Shown: one piece after another, positions 1 through 8,905 of the stretch
Layout of the letters: every line of letters begins with the position of its first letter
Numbering within the stretch: the first letter of the stretch is position 1
DNA from: Robinsoniella peoriensis
GTDB taxonomy: Bacteria > Bacillota > Clostridia > Lachnospirales > Lachnospiraceae
Reading direction: 5' to 3' (one strand)
Assembly (NCBI RefSeq): GCF_042680125.1
Contig: NZ_JBHTNY010000058.1
DNA: 40,758 bases
The notes under the pieces: generated by a model
What the model was told of the DNA's origin: nothing
Database searches by the model: none
What the model saw: the letters and a program-made list of their open reading frames with translations, nothing else
Position numbers and translations under genes: made by a program

Positions 1-2
1 TC

Positions 3-107
3 TGCGGCCAGCTGACGGAGCCCATGCCAGTTTCCCACACCCATCTTTCCGTACACTACCTACATCTACAAAGCGTCATTACTCAGCTAAACCCAAATAT
101 AAGATGA
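3..107 (+). other. Possible 3' tail of an ORF entering from the left edge
   Basis: A reading frame is open from base 3 to a TGA at 105-107 and gives 34 codons rich in His, Leu and Ser. There is no start inside the window, so if it is real it is only the C-terminal end of a gene lying to the left. No family motif can be recognised, and short open frames arise by chance. The remainder up to 155 is AT-rich with nothing else that I can name. Confidence 0.2.
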
Positions 108-155
108 AATTGTTCGCTGTAGTATTAGCGCGTGTTTTTAAATTCCTGTTTTCTA

Positions 156-185
156 TTTACTTTATATAGCTTTATGTACTATAAT
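156..185 (+). promoter_or_regulatory. Sigma-A type promoter for the cyclophilin gene
   Basis: TTTACT at 156-161 and a perfect TATAAT at 180-185 are separated by 18 bp. The start codon is about 40 bp further on, behind a GAAAGGA ribosome site at 208-214. Confidence 0.6.
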
Positions 186-226
186 ATTACGCGTACAATC
201 AATTAGAGAAAGGACAAGTTAATATT

Positions 227-967
227 ATGAGAAAACCATTTATTATGCTGGGCGCTCTTTTACTGGCTGCCGCTGTTTTCACCGGATGCGGGCAAAAGGG
301 ATCAACATCTGATACGCAAAGTAATACTACGGCACAAACGGAAACAGTTAAGTCCAGTGAAACTGCCGCAACAAAAGAAGCCGGCGAAACTGACACAACT
401 GCAGAAACCGCTGCCGCTGACACCACAAAAACCACAGAGGCTGATGCTGCCGCTGACTCAACCTTACTCTCAGGCAAGCATCATGTAGAAATCACGGTGA
501 AAGATTATGGTACCATTAAAGTAGAACTGGATGCAGATAATGCTCCTATCTCTGTAACTAATTTTGTCAATCTGGCAAAGAAAGGATTTTATGACAATCT
601 TACCTTCCACCGCATTATTAGCGGATTTATGATTCAGGGCGGTGACCCTGAGGGAAACGGTATGGGCGGTTCCGATGAGACAATAAAAGGCGAATTTTCT
701 AATAATGGCGTTGAAAATCCCCTGAAGCATACAAGAGGTGCCATTTCCATGGCGCGCTCCCAGGATATGGACAGTGCCAGCTCCCAGTTCTTTATCGTTC
801 ACGAGGACAGTGACTTCCTGGATGGCGATTATGCTGTATTCGGTTATGTAACTGAGGGAATGGAAATCGTAGATAAGATCTGTGAAGATACGAAGGTTCA
901 GGACAGTAACGGAACGGTATCTCCGGAAGATCAGCCGACTATTGAGAGTATTAAGGTAGTCGATTGA
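227..967 (+). CDS. Lipoprotein peptidyl-prolyl cis-trans isomerase (cyclophilin type)
   Basis: This 246-residue protein should catalyse proline cis/trans isomerisation on proteins folding outside the membrane. Residues 1-21 form a lipoprotein signal, with a hydrophobic stretch ending FTG-C21, so the mature protein would be lipid-anchored at Cys21. A Thr/Glu/Ala-rich linker follows at about 27-80. The cyclophilin domain spans about 85-246 and has the family signature FHRIISGFMIQGGD, with catalytic Arg129 and Gln137, and the downstream segment MARSQDMDSASSQFFI. This is the short bacterial cyclophilin form, without an extended insertion. It is transcribed alone from a promoter at 156-185 and ends at a hairpin at 1092-1137. 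In Gram-positive bacteria exported isomerases of this kind help secreted and wall proteins to fold. The specific client is unknown. Confidence 0.93.
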   Translation: MRKPFIMLGALLLAAAVFTGCGQKGSTSDTQSNTTAQTETVKSSETAATKEAGETDTTAETAAADTTKTTEADAAADSTLLSGKHHVEITVKDYGTIKVELDADNAPISVTNFVNLAKKGFYDNLTFHRIISGFMIQGGDPEGNGMGGSDETIKGEFSNNGVENPLKHTRGAISMARSQDMDSASSQFFIVHEDSDFLDGDYAVFGYVTEGMEIVDKICEDTKVQDSNGTVSPEDQPTIESIKVVD

Positions 968-972
968 TCTGA

Positions 973-1030
973 CTATGCTTTCACTATAGCTTTCACTATA
1001 GCTTTCACAATAGCTTCAACTATCGATTTC
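973..1030 (+). repeat. Short 12-bp tandem repeat
   Basis: Just after the cyclophilin stop, the unit CTATAGCTTTCA occurs as about four to five imperfect copies head to tail. Units two and three (984-995 and 996-1007) are identical, and the outer copies carry substitutions or a one-base loss. It is non-coding and sits between the stop codon and the terminator. Confidence 0.75.
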
Positions 1031-1091
1031 ATTGTGACTAGATCGTTGATCAGGTTGTTTACCTAACTATTCTTATCTTATTACAAATTAC

Positions 1092-1137
1092 AAAAAGCGG
1101 CGTGCAAGGAATTAGTTTCCCCTGCATGCCGCTTTTT
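1092..1137. terminator. Bidirectional rho-independent terminator
   Basis: AAAAAGCGGC at 1092-1101 pairs with GCCGCTTTTT at 1128-1137, and the stem extends inward through TGCA/TGCA and AGG/CCT-like pairs. T runs lie on both sides, so it can end the rightward cyclophilin transcript and the leftward glycosidase transcript, which converge here. Confidence 0.9.
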
Positions 1138-1143
1138 ATAATT

Positions 1144-4100
1144 TCATAATACCATTTTGTATTTCTTTATATTGGAAAAGCTGCCGTAAATCACCTGATT
1201 TTTATTTTTAACATAAGCCCTGACTTTAAAGTAGTATGTTTTTCCTTTTTTTAATCCGCTCTTTATGGCTGTTGTCTTCGTACTGGTGGCTGCCTTCTTA
1301 TAAGAACCCTTTCCATTCTTCATCCATATTTCATATCCGCCTGCTTTTACTTTTCCATAGTTTAACTTTACTTTTGATGTGCGGTACCTGCTGACGGATT
1401 TTAATTTGACTTTTTTGGGCTTTGCTGCCGTATACACCTGTGATGAATATTTCCCCTGCCCTGCTTTATTGACTGCAGCAACTTTTACGGTGTATTTCGT
1501 TCCCGAAACCAGTTTTTTTATCTTTATGGATGTCTTTGTAGTTTTTCCAGCCAGGCGCCATTTGCCGCTTTTATAAATATACACCTTATAAGATTCGGCA
1601 TTATTCAGTTTCTTCCAGGAAACCGTCAGATAATCAGTCTCTGCTTTTGCCTTCACACCGGATACCTGTTCCGGCTTTTTTAGAGCTGGCTCTGGTGTTG
1701 GATTGGGCGTCGGTGTTGGATTGGGCTTTGGGTCTGGCGTCGGGTCAGGTGTTGGATCGGGCTTTGGATCTGGTCCCGGGTCTGGTGTTGGATCAGGCTT
1801 TGGATCTGGGTCCGGATCGGGTTTCGGCGGATCTACCAGATCCTTTAGTTGTAGCTGATCTTTTGCATCTCGCAATTGTTTGATACAATCACTGATCTCC
1901 CCATCCATTGCATTTTCATCCTGATACACCTTTTTAGCGGCTTCTAAGGATTCTATAAATAAAGCAGCGTCTTTATAAACGGTGGTATCTACCTTTCCGT
2001 ATTCATCCAGAAGTGATGACAGTTCCTCTTTTGATCCCCTGATATAGCTGCTATATTGCACTGCATTCATTAACTCTGCCCACGCTCTGTCTATTTCCGG
2101 CTGGGATGCATCCTGGCGTTCTGCTATGGAGACAGCCTTATCATAAGAATCGTTCAGCTGTTCTTTTATGGCAGGAATAATCTCATCTCTGTCCAATTGC
2201 CCAGTATAAGATATTACTTTAGCAAGGTTATCTCTGCTGATATTTTCTGTCAGTATTACCTGCGGGATTGGTCCGGGAAGCCCGATCCAACTCTTATCAA
2301 CTTTTTTTCTTATTTTCAGCATGGCATTCAGAAGGTATTTCTGTTCTTCATTTACAGCCCCCTGGGTTACATCATCCGCTGCCAGAAGCTGGTTGGCACG
2401 AACTAAGGATACCCCCAGCTGGTCTTTGTAATTGCCATCTGCAAAACTGTTCATATCGTATTGGTTTGCTATATCAGTCAAAGCCCGGAGGTCCGCCGTC
2501 ATTACTTTAGCAGGAACTTCTTCTCCTTTGATGTAAGTCAGCCTGTCAATATCAATTACCGGTGTCTCACATTCTATTTTAATCCTGTGGGAAGCCAAGT
2601 CCAAGCCGCTGATTTCAAACAATTTAATATTTATTCCAGGTTCTCCCATGCATGATACGGTCTTGACATAGGTTCCGTCTATATATATCCGTGCACTGCC
2701 AAAGTTAACGTCGTGCTGTCCATACCAGGCAGCACCTGTTCCATAGAATGCCAATTCTACAGAAGCTTCTGCTTCTTTTGTATAACGGGCTCCTCCTCCA
2801 TGGTATCCGTCATTTTCTTCCTTTACCCAATCCCCTGTATATAACAGTTCAGGATCATTTTCCTCTACTGTTACCGTCCCCTCAGGATCCGGTACAGGTC
2901 CAGGTCCATCCGTATCCGGTTCGCTGATTTCTACTGCTTTTACCAGCAAATAATCGCTGAAAGGGTAAGAAAATACAGCATTGCTACTGGTTACATTTGT
3001 GGCAACTGCCAGATTATTTACATAATCTACGATGCGGTACAGCTTTCCGTCTTCCAGCCCTTTTAATTCGATATCCGGGTTACCGGACGGACGGTACCGG
3101 TTTCCGTCTTTATAGAATGCATAATACATGACTCCGTCTTTATCCACCGTATAGGTTTCATAAGGGTCATATCCGTAACTGTACAAATCCCCAATAAATG
3201 TCCCTTTATGCAATTGGTTTTCCTGAGCAATTTTAAGCCATTTTGCATACTCCTCCGCTTCCCAGCCTGACAAGTCACGTTTTTCAATCAGTATGGCTCC
3301 CGTTCCTATGGTTGAAGGATACCAGACTTCATTATGATCTGTCGTAACAGGGAAATAATTACCGCATAGTGCTTTATATGCCTTTACCCTTCTCCTTGTC
3401 TGATCCACAGAAGTGGGATCGGCAGTAGGCACCTGGGTTACATAGGGCAGAGAGTAATAATCCTGTGGCGTTCCGCAGTTGCATAGAAGGTGAAATGCAT
3501 CCGGGTCATTTGCTGTCATAGCCTCATAAACTGCCCGGTAGAACACAGCCTGCTGTTCTGTGGATTCTTCCGGGTATGCATGGTGATGGTCCTGACTGTA
3601 GCACTTTGGAAGGCTCCATACATAATCACTTTTAAATCCATCAAATCCCCATTCATTCATAGCACGGTTAATAAAATCAACCTGGCTCTGTACTGCCCCT
3701 TCTGACAAAGGACACAGCGCATAACCGCAGCTTCCCAGAAAACTGTTCCACTGTCCCGGTCCTGCCAGCTTCCCAAAGCTTCCGTCCTGGTTTTTTATAA
3801 AATACTCCGGATGCTCTTTAAATAATGCGCTGTCTTCCCTTCCACCGTCACAGGGACGCCACCACAATACTGCAGTCATCCCCTTTTCATGAATTGCATC
3901 AGTCAGACGCCGCATGTCCGAAGAACCATTAGGAAGCTTCCAGTTGTTCAGTTCCCATTCTCCTGCAGCATTATACCAGCCGTCATCCAGGGTAATCTGT
4001 TTGATTCCCATCTCTTTTAACTCGTCCAGCTTATTGATAATCAGTTCCACTGTCCAGTCAAATTCCCATCCCCAGCTCTCCCAGCGGAGATCATAGCTGC

Positions 4101-4989
4101 TTTCAGGAATCTGTTCCCGGGAGAGTGTGGTAAATCCTATCTGCTTCATACCATCGGCATAACCCCGCAGCCCCGAATAATAATCGCCTCTGTGTACATT
4201 GACAAAGCTCTGGCTGATTTCTGTTTCCCTTTGGGTAATAACTGCACCTGGATGTTTCACGGACACATAAGCGGTACCATTCCTCTCGTTTACCGGCGTA
4301 GAAAGCTGTCGCCGGGTCACACTGGCATCACCCACCGTAATACCCCCGTCTTCCCCGTAGATATCCGCCACCGGAATACCTGCCGCAGTTTGATCCTGTA
4401 AGTTCTCCCTATAGAAGCTTTCACCATCCGACAGATCTATTTTCTGTAAAGTATCGTATCGGCTCTGGGCTCCCTCACCGCCGCCATTGTAACTCCAGAC
4501 TGTATCTGAGGGATTATCCAGGCTGAATCTGCTGTCAATAAATTCGTCTGCATCTACCTCTTCTTCTGCCCTATAAGAAGTGCTGATATGGAGCAGGCCT
4601 TTTACTTCATCTACCGTCTCAATGACTACCGACCGCTGAATCCCTCTGCCGCTGGAAATGGAGGTGATTGTCATCCGGCTGCCGGCTCCCGCAGCGCCGG
4701 TTACGTTTTCCTGTACTTCACATTGAAAGTCTGAAAAGTCTGTTACCTCCTCCCCACCCACCACGGGATAAGAGACCTGTGAGTTCCTGGTCATAAAAGC
4801 AGTATTGCCATCATCCTCTATACTGGATAGCTGCACCGTGCCATCTTCCTGAAAAAACGTCACCGATACCCCGTTCCCGGTTATTTGTGCCGCCTCCCTT
4901 GGCGAGGCTTTCACCTCTAATCCGTTCCCTCCCAATGTACCTGCAAGCATTAGAAGTGCTCCCAGCATTGCAAAAGTTTTATTCTTCAT
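1144..4989 (-). CDS. Secreted multidomain alpha-galactosidase-like glycoside hydrolase
   Basis: The 1281-residue protein starts with a signal peptide (about 1-28, cut near VKA-SP). A (beta/alpha)8 glycosidase core follows, to about residue 685. TLDDGW (333-338) and GFKSDY (451-456, candidate nucleophile Asp455) resemble melibiases of the GH36/GH27 clan, and Asp551 in TTDHNEVW may be the acid/base. Next come a galactose-binding-like beta-sandwich (about 709-822), a helical FIVAR-like region (830-1050), a Pro/Asp linker (1054-1102) and two fibronectin-III-like, lysine-rich modules (1106-1281). There is no LPXTG motif, so it is probably released or held by its C-terminal modules. The start is supported by AGAAAGGA upstream of ATG. 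It lies 104 bp downstream of the GH98-like gene, which carries the same beta-sandwich and tail type, so the two probably act on one glycan. Removal of terminal alpha-galactose is likely; the exact GH family is not certain. Confidence 0.75.
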   Translation of the reverse strand: MKNKTFAMLGALLMLAGTLGGNGLEVKASPREAAQITGNGVSVTFFQEDGTVQLSSIEDDGNTAFMTRNSQVSYPVVGGEEVTDFSDFQCEVQENVTGAAGAGSRMTITSISSGRGIQRSVVIETVDEVKGLLHISTSYRAEEEVDADEFIDSRFSLDNPSDTVWSYNGGGEGAQSRYDTLQKIDLSDGESFYRENLQDQTAAGIPVADIYGEDGGITVGDASVTRRQLSTPVNERNGTAYVSVKHPGAVITQRETEISQSFVNVHRGDYYSGLRGYADGMKQIGFTTLSREQIPESSYDLRWESWGWEFDWTVELIINKLDELKEMGIKQITLDDGWYNAAGEWELNNWKLPNGSSDMRRLTDAIHEKGMTAVLWWRPCDGGREDSALFKEHPEYFIKNQDGSFGKLAGPGQWNSFLGSCGYALCPLSEGAVQSQVDFINRAMNEWGFDGFKSDYVWSLPKCYSQDHHHAYPEESTEQQAVFYRAVYEAMTANDPDAFHLLCNCGTPQDYYSLPYVTQVPTADPTSVDQTRRRVKAYKALCGNYFPVTTDHNEVWYPSTIGTGAILIEKRDLSGWEAEEYAKWLKIAQENQLHKGTFIGDLYSYGYDPYETYTVDKDGVMYYAFYKDGNRYRPSGNPDIELKGLEDGKLYRIVDYVNNLAVATNVTSSNAVFSYPFSDYLLVKAVEISEPDTDGPGPVPDPEGTVTVEENDPELLYTGDWVKEENDGYHGGGARYTKEAEASVELAFYGTGAAWYGQHDVNFGSARIYIDGTYVKTVSCMGEPGINIKLFEISGLDLASHRIKIECETPVIDIDRLTYIKGEEVPAKVMTADLRALTDIANQYDMNSFADGNYKDQLGVSLVRANQLLAADDVTQGAVNEEQKYLLNAMLKIRKKVDKSWIGLPGPIPQVILTENISRDNLAKVISYTGQLDRDEIIPAIKEQLNDSYDKAVSIAERQDASQPEIDRAWAELMNAVQYSSYIRGSKEELSSLLDEYGKVDTTVYKDAALFIESLEAAKKVYQDENAMDGEISDCIKQLRDAKDQLQLKDLVDPPKPDPDPDPKPDPTPDPGPDPKPDPTPDPTPDPKPNPTPTPNPTPEPALKKPEQVSGVKAKAETDYLTVSWKKLNNAESYKVYIYKSGKWRLAGKTTKTSIKIKKLVSGTKYTVKVAAVNKAGQGKYSSQVYTAAKPKKVKLKSVSRYRTSKVKLNYGKVKAGGYEIWMKNGKGSYKKAATSTKTTAIKSGLKKGKTYYFKVRAYVKNKNQVIYGSFSNIKKYKMVL

Positions 4990-5027
4990 CGTACTTTTCC
5001 TTTCTGATATTCAGACACGATTCAGCT

Positions 5028-5070
5028 ACAGCCGGACCAGATAGCTTTTCTACTATTCAAGTCCGGCTGT
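5028..5070. other. 10-bp inverted repeat between the two glycosidase genes
   Basis: ACAGCCGGAC (5028-5037) and GTCCGGCTGT (5061-5070) are perfectly complementary across a 23-nt loop. No T run follows on the minus strand, so it is a weak terminator at best and could be a processing or mRNA-stabilising stem between cistrons. Confidence 0.6.
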
Positions 5071-5093
5071 GTATTTAATTCATTTGACTATTT

Positions 5094-8000
5094 CTATTTC
5101 GCTTTTACGCTGATATCTGCACTGTAACTGCCTGCAATATTTTTTTTACCAGATTTTTTGTAAGCCTTTACTTTATAAGTATATTTCTTATTCTTTTTCA
5201 CATCTTTATCTTTATAAGATAATTTACCGGCCTTTAGTTCCGCTGCCTTTCTCCAGGTCTTTCCTGTCTTTTTCATTACCACATAGCCGGAAACTCCGCT
5301 TACCTTTTTCCAGGATATCGTCACAGATCCCCGTAAAACTTTGCTCTTGGCAACAGGTGCTGCCGGAACGGCTTTTTTGGTAATTGTCCGATTCTGGCTG
5401 TAAACTGTTTTATGATCAATTACTTTATAGGCTTTTACGGAAAATTGGTACTTGCTTCCCGGAGTGGTCTTTTTATAAATATAAGAAACCGTTGCATTTC
5501 CTTTTATATTCTTTACGGTTGACCATTTGCCTTTATTTTTGACCTGAATAACGTAGCCGTCCGCATCCGCTGCTTTTTTCCAGCTAAGCTTAATATTCTT
5601 AGACTGATAAGGTACAGCCTTTAATGTTAACCGGACAGACTGAAATTGTAATTGTGCCAGGCGGGTTTCTGCTGCAGTTAAAACCGAATAATTTTTAACC
5701 AGGTTTTTCTGTGCAGGAGTCAGTTTGTTATATGCATTACGCGCTTCTTTTATAAGCGCTTCACTGTTCAGAGTTACCGTTTTGATCCCGTTGATCTGGT
5801 TTATCACAGGCTCTGCCGCGCGGGCATCCAATTCTGCCTGAGCAGGTAGCTTCTTCAACCCGGCAATTGCTTTCACCAAAGCGGCTGTACTTGCATCAAC
5901 CTGCTGCTGATCCGCTTTTTCATTATCTGCCACTGTCTGAGCTGATTGAATGGCATCTGCCAGCACTTTATAAGTATCCGCTGTATATAAGGATGCATTT
6001 ATCCCTTTTGCTTCTTTTAACTTACTCAGTAATTGCTGCTTATCCACTTTTATTACTTTATGAACCACAAAATTAACCCAGCCATTGCTGTCTATAGATA
6101 TTTTGGCTTCCTTTGTTGCCGGGTCATAGGTGACCTTTGGAGTGCTGTACTGATTGTGGTTATTACCAGAATCAGACATTCCGTCTATCACTTCAATTAC
6201 CGGCTCCTCTTCCAGATTCGTCAGGGTAATTACAGTGTTGCGGAACTGCTCATCTCTCCTTGCCCCATCCGGCATATAATTGTTCAGCAGATACTTAGGC
6301 CACAGGTCGTTATTATCCGAATCCCAATGCTGTGTCTCTCCCGCCCCGGTAGCAATATATCCTTCCCAGATATCATCCTTATCAACAAGGAAGTTATTCA
6401 GGTTTACCTTATAAGCATTGTCTTCCTCTTTTAACAGAAGATAGGTGTAGTTATCATATTCTACATGAATATCGGTGTTGCTGTCATTGGTGGGAAGAGT
6501 TACTTCCTGTCTCATCTCCTGCTGCCATTTGCTGTTGTATGTATACCAGGTATTATCCAATTTGTACGCATATCCGGTACCGGTATAAGTCTGGGGATAA
6601 GCTCCATCAAACAGCTCTTTCAGTTTTTCAGGTGAATTATAGGAATTCCTGATATCGGATTTTGTCAGTGTCAGAATATTTCCGTTCTTCTCCTTAAAAT
6701 CTTGTATCGCTCTTGGAATAATGGAGGGCAATATGCCGTACCTTCCTGTAGTCTGGGTCATGAAGGTTTTTTCATCTCCCTGTTTCCCCCCATCTCCGTA
6801 CAGGGTACCTACCACATTCCATCCCATGGAGCCTGCAAAGTTATTGAGAGATCCATCTGTGCTGTCATAGGCGATTTTAGTTTTCGTCAGCATTTCTTCC
6901 TTATCCGGTATTTTTTCATTCAGCATATAATCAACTGCTTTACTGATCGCATGATTATATACGGGTCCGATCTGGTTACGGATACCGGTTGAATTAAACG
7001 GATGTTCAAAGGAATACACCGTAGCACCACTCATAGACTCCTGGATCATACGCATGGGATAGAGCAGTTCCGGAAATGCAAATGCACCTCTGCACTCTTC
7101 CGGTCCATGGCTTCCAATACTTCCGTCCGGATTTTCATAGAGCTTCCAGTAACCCTCGATAAACCACATCCAGGAATCGATCAGGGAGCCGTAATTATCG
7201 CACATATCCGAAAGCCAGGCACCATAGGTAACGCTTTCAAATGAATTATAGCTTACGTTTGTGCTCCATGCACTTGTTGTTTTAGACATCAAAATAAGAT
7301 TCTCTTTGTTTTCTTTTGCCGTATTGTAAAACCGTTCATTATTGATAATTGTCTCAACAGAATCGCCCTCATCGTTCATATCTGCAACCCAGACATACCC
7401 GCCATACTGAGCGGCCAATTCAATTTTATCCGCTATTTCGTTGCTGAGCCTTGTACGATTCCCTGCACTGTGAAGCTCGGAATAAGCAGTTCCCATAAAA
7501 TATTCAAAGTTCTGGTAATACTCTGCCACCTTGGCATTTGACAGATAATTACTCGTAAATGAGTTACCAACCATAACGAAAAACGGGATATGGTTTTCCT
7601 CTGCAAGTCTGGTCTGTTCATCTAAAAACTCCATATGCCCCGGATAATCTACATTCAGGTAATACCCAGGATGGATTACAATTGCAGAGTATGGCTTCTG
7701 GTTCTCCGGAAGCTGATTCCAGAACGTAACAATATCATGTCCGCCCTGAATTGGTCCCGGGGTAGCTTCTGAGGGATTCATTTCCCTTGCCATGTGATGA
7801 ATGATCAATGGATTCTCATTGTCTATTGTCATTCTGAGGGCTGCTTTTCCCATTACATCCACCGGTATTTCCTTTTCCAGGTTTTTGCTGGTAACGGTAA
7901 GTACAGCCGATCCGATTCCAATTCCCGCAACAGTTAATCCATCGCTGACTTTTACGATCTCCTCATTGCTGCTGACCACTTCCACTTCCTGATTATACAC

Positions 8001-8729
8001 ATGCGCAGTTCCCATTAATACATCAACACTCAGGCTGGTAGTTTTTCCAACCTTCAAAGATATTGTGTCCGGGTTTACACTTAAGGTATCCGCCTTTACT
8101 TCACTGGTATCCCCAGTATATTCAAACGCATCCACCTCAATATAGTTCTGATACTGTATCTCAGGTCCTACCGCTTCAACGCGGAGGGTATGCTCACCAA
8201 AGGGAATTCCAACCAGCGTATAGAGGTCTTCCTGCATTACTGCTGTCCCTGCTGCATTTACCCTGTCTATTTCTTCTCCATCCAGGTAAATCCTGGCTTC
8301 CCCATAATTGGTATCTTTTTGTCCGATCCAACGGATACCGGTTCCGGTGAATGTAACCTCTGCCCATGCCCCCGGTGCATTGGACTGCCTAGCATCTCCT
8401 CCAATATGGGAGTTTCCCGTTTCCACTTCCCATTTCCCGGAGTATTTTACCAGGTCTGATTTGTTGTCAACCTCAACCCAGTCTGCAGAAGCCTCTTTTG
8501 CCTGGTTCTCATCCATAAGCATCTGGTCCGTCTCTGTTTCGCTCCCGGCCTCTGTTCTGCCTTCCTGTGCGCTGCCGTCTTCTGCTTGTACTGGATTTTC
8601 TGCTTCTGTCTCAACATGTTCTATAACAGAACTCTGTTCTCTCAGCTCAGCCGCTGCAGTGAGCGGAGTACTGAGGCATAAGCATGTTGCAGCCAATAAA
8701 GCTGTCAGTTTTTTTCCTCTCCATTTCAT
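5094..8729 (-). CDS. Secreted GH98-like endo-glycosidase with CBM-like, Ig, FIVAR and Fn3 modules
   Basis: I set the start at the ATG at 8729 because GGGAGG lies 7 bp upstream and a signal peptide (1-27) follows directly. An upstream in-frame ATG at 8807 would put a hydrophilic extension before it. The product has 1211 residues. Its domains are an acidic linker (28-80), a galactose-binding-like beta-sandwich (83-206), a bacterial Ig-like domain (214-293), a catalytic region with its beta-sandwich companion (about 298-895), a helical FIVAR repeat (896-960), a second helical stretch and two Fn3-like modules (1032-1211). The core has the look of GH98, for example TIDNENPLIIHHMAREM, HDIVTFWNQLP and WVADMNDEGD. 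Characterised GH98 enzymes are endo-beta-1,4-galactosidases that cut blood-group A/B glycans, or endo-xylanases acting on heavily substituted xylans. Which of these applies here cannot be read from the sequence. There is no wall-anchor motif. Confidence 0.72.
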   Translation of the reverse strand: MKWRGKKLTALLAATCLCLSTPLTAAAELREQSSVIEHVETEAENPVQAEDGSAQEGRTEAGSETETDQMLMDENQAKEASADWVEVDNKSDLVKYSGKWEVETGNSHIGGDARQSNAPGAWAEVTFTGTGIRWIGQKDTNYGEARIYLDGEEIDRVNAAGTAVMQEDLYTLVGIPFGEHTLRVEAVGPEIQYQNYIEVDAFEYTGDTSEVKADTLSVNPDTISLKVGKTTSLSVDVLMGTAHVYNQEVEVVSSNEEIVKVSDGLTVAGIGIGSAVLTVTSKNLEKEIPVDVMGKAALRMTIDNENPLIIHHMAREMNPSEATPGPIQGGHDIVTFWNQLPENQKPYSAIVIHPGYYLNVDYPGHMEFLDEQTRLAEENHIPFFVMVGNSFTSNYLSNAKVAEYYQNFEYFMGTAYSELHSAGNRTRLSNEIADKIELAAQYGGYVWVADMNDEGDSVETIINNERFYNTAKENKENLILMSKTTSAWSTNVSYNSFESVTYGAWLSDMCDNYGSLIDSWMWFIEGYWKLYENPDGSIGSHGPEECRGAFAFPELLYPMRMIQESMSGATVYSFEHPFNSTGIRNQIGPVYNHAISKAVDYMLNEKIPDKEEMLTKTKIAYDSTDGSLNNFAGSMGWNVVGTLYGDGGKQGDEKTFMTQTTGRYGILPSIIPRAIQDFKEKNGNILTLTKSDIRNSYNSPEKLKELFDGAYPQTYTGTGYAYKLDNTWYTYNSKWQQEMRQEVTLPTNDSNTDIHVEYDNYTYLLLKEEDNAYKVNLNNFLVDKDDIWEGYIATGAGETQHWDSDNNDLWPKYLLNNYMPDGARRDEQFRNTVITLTNLEEEPVIEVIDGMSDSGNNHNQYSTPKVTYDPATKEAKISIDSNGWVNFVVHKVIKVDKQQLLSKLKEAKGINASLYTADTYKVLADAIQSAQTVADNEKADQQQVDASTAALVKAIAGLKKLPAQAELDARAAEPVINQINGIKTVTLNSEALIKEARNAYNKLTPAQKNLVKNYSVLTAAETRLAQLQFQSVRLTLKAVPYQSKNIKLSWKKAADADGYVIQVKNKGKWSTVKNIKGNATVSYIYKKTTPGSKYQFSVKAYKVIDHKTVYSQNRTITKKAVPAAPVAKSKVLRGSVTISWKKVSGVSGYVVMKKTGKTWRKAAELKAGKLSYKDKDVKKNKKYTYKVKAYKKSGKKNIAGSYSADISVKAK

Positions 8730-8852
8730 CTTTTTTCCTCCCTTTCGCATATCTTTATCATCAGTATAATGATTACAAATAACAAAGTACATACGATTAC
8801 TTGTCACAAAAATTTACTTTTTTGACCCATGTGGGAGGAATTTTACAAAATG

Positions 8853-8886
8853 AAAAATAGTAGTAAAAAAATCAACTTTTTACTAC
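8853..8886 (-). terminator. Terminator of the corrinoid adenosyltransferase gene
   Basis: On the minus strand GTAGTAAAAA pairs with TTTTTACTAC around a 6-7 nt loop, followed by TATTTTT. It sits 20 bp beyond the cobO stop, so the GH98-like gene further down needs its own promoter in 8730-8852. I could not pick that promoter confidently; a TATACT-like -10 is present near 8765 without a good -35. Confidence 0.75.
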
Positions 8887-8905
8887 AAAAATATATCATT
8901 TTTAC

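Noticed and set aside
973..1030. CRISPR array
   Set aside because: The repeats are 12 bp and directly adjacent, without spacers.
1647..1883. Plus-strand ORF rich in Leu/Asp/Val repeats
   Set aside because: It is the reverse-strand shadow of the Pro/Asp linker of the alpha-galactosidase-like gene, with no ribosome site.
1144..8729. Sortase-anchored proteins
   Set aside because: Neither glycosidase has LPXTG, a C-terminal hydrophobic stretch or a basic tail; both end within Fn3-like modules.
8308..8769. 153-codon plus-strand ORF over the start of the GH98-like gene
   Set aside because: It is antisense to the signal peptide and acidic linker; Ser/Ala-rich content follows from the complementary codons.
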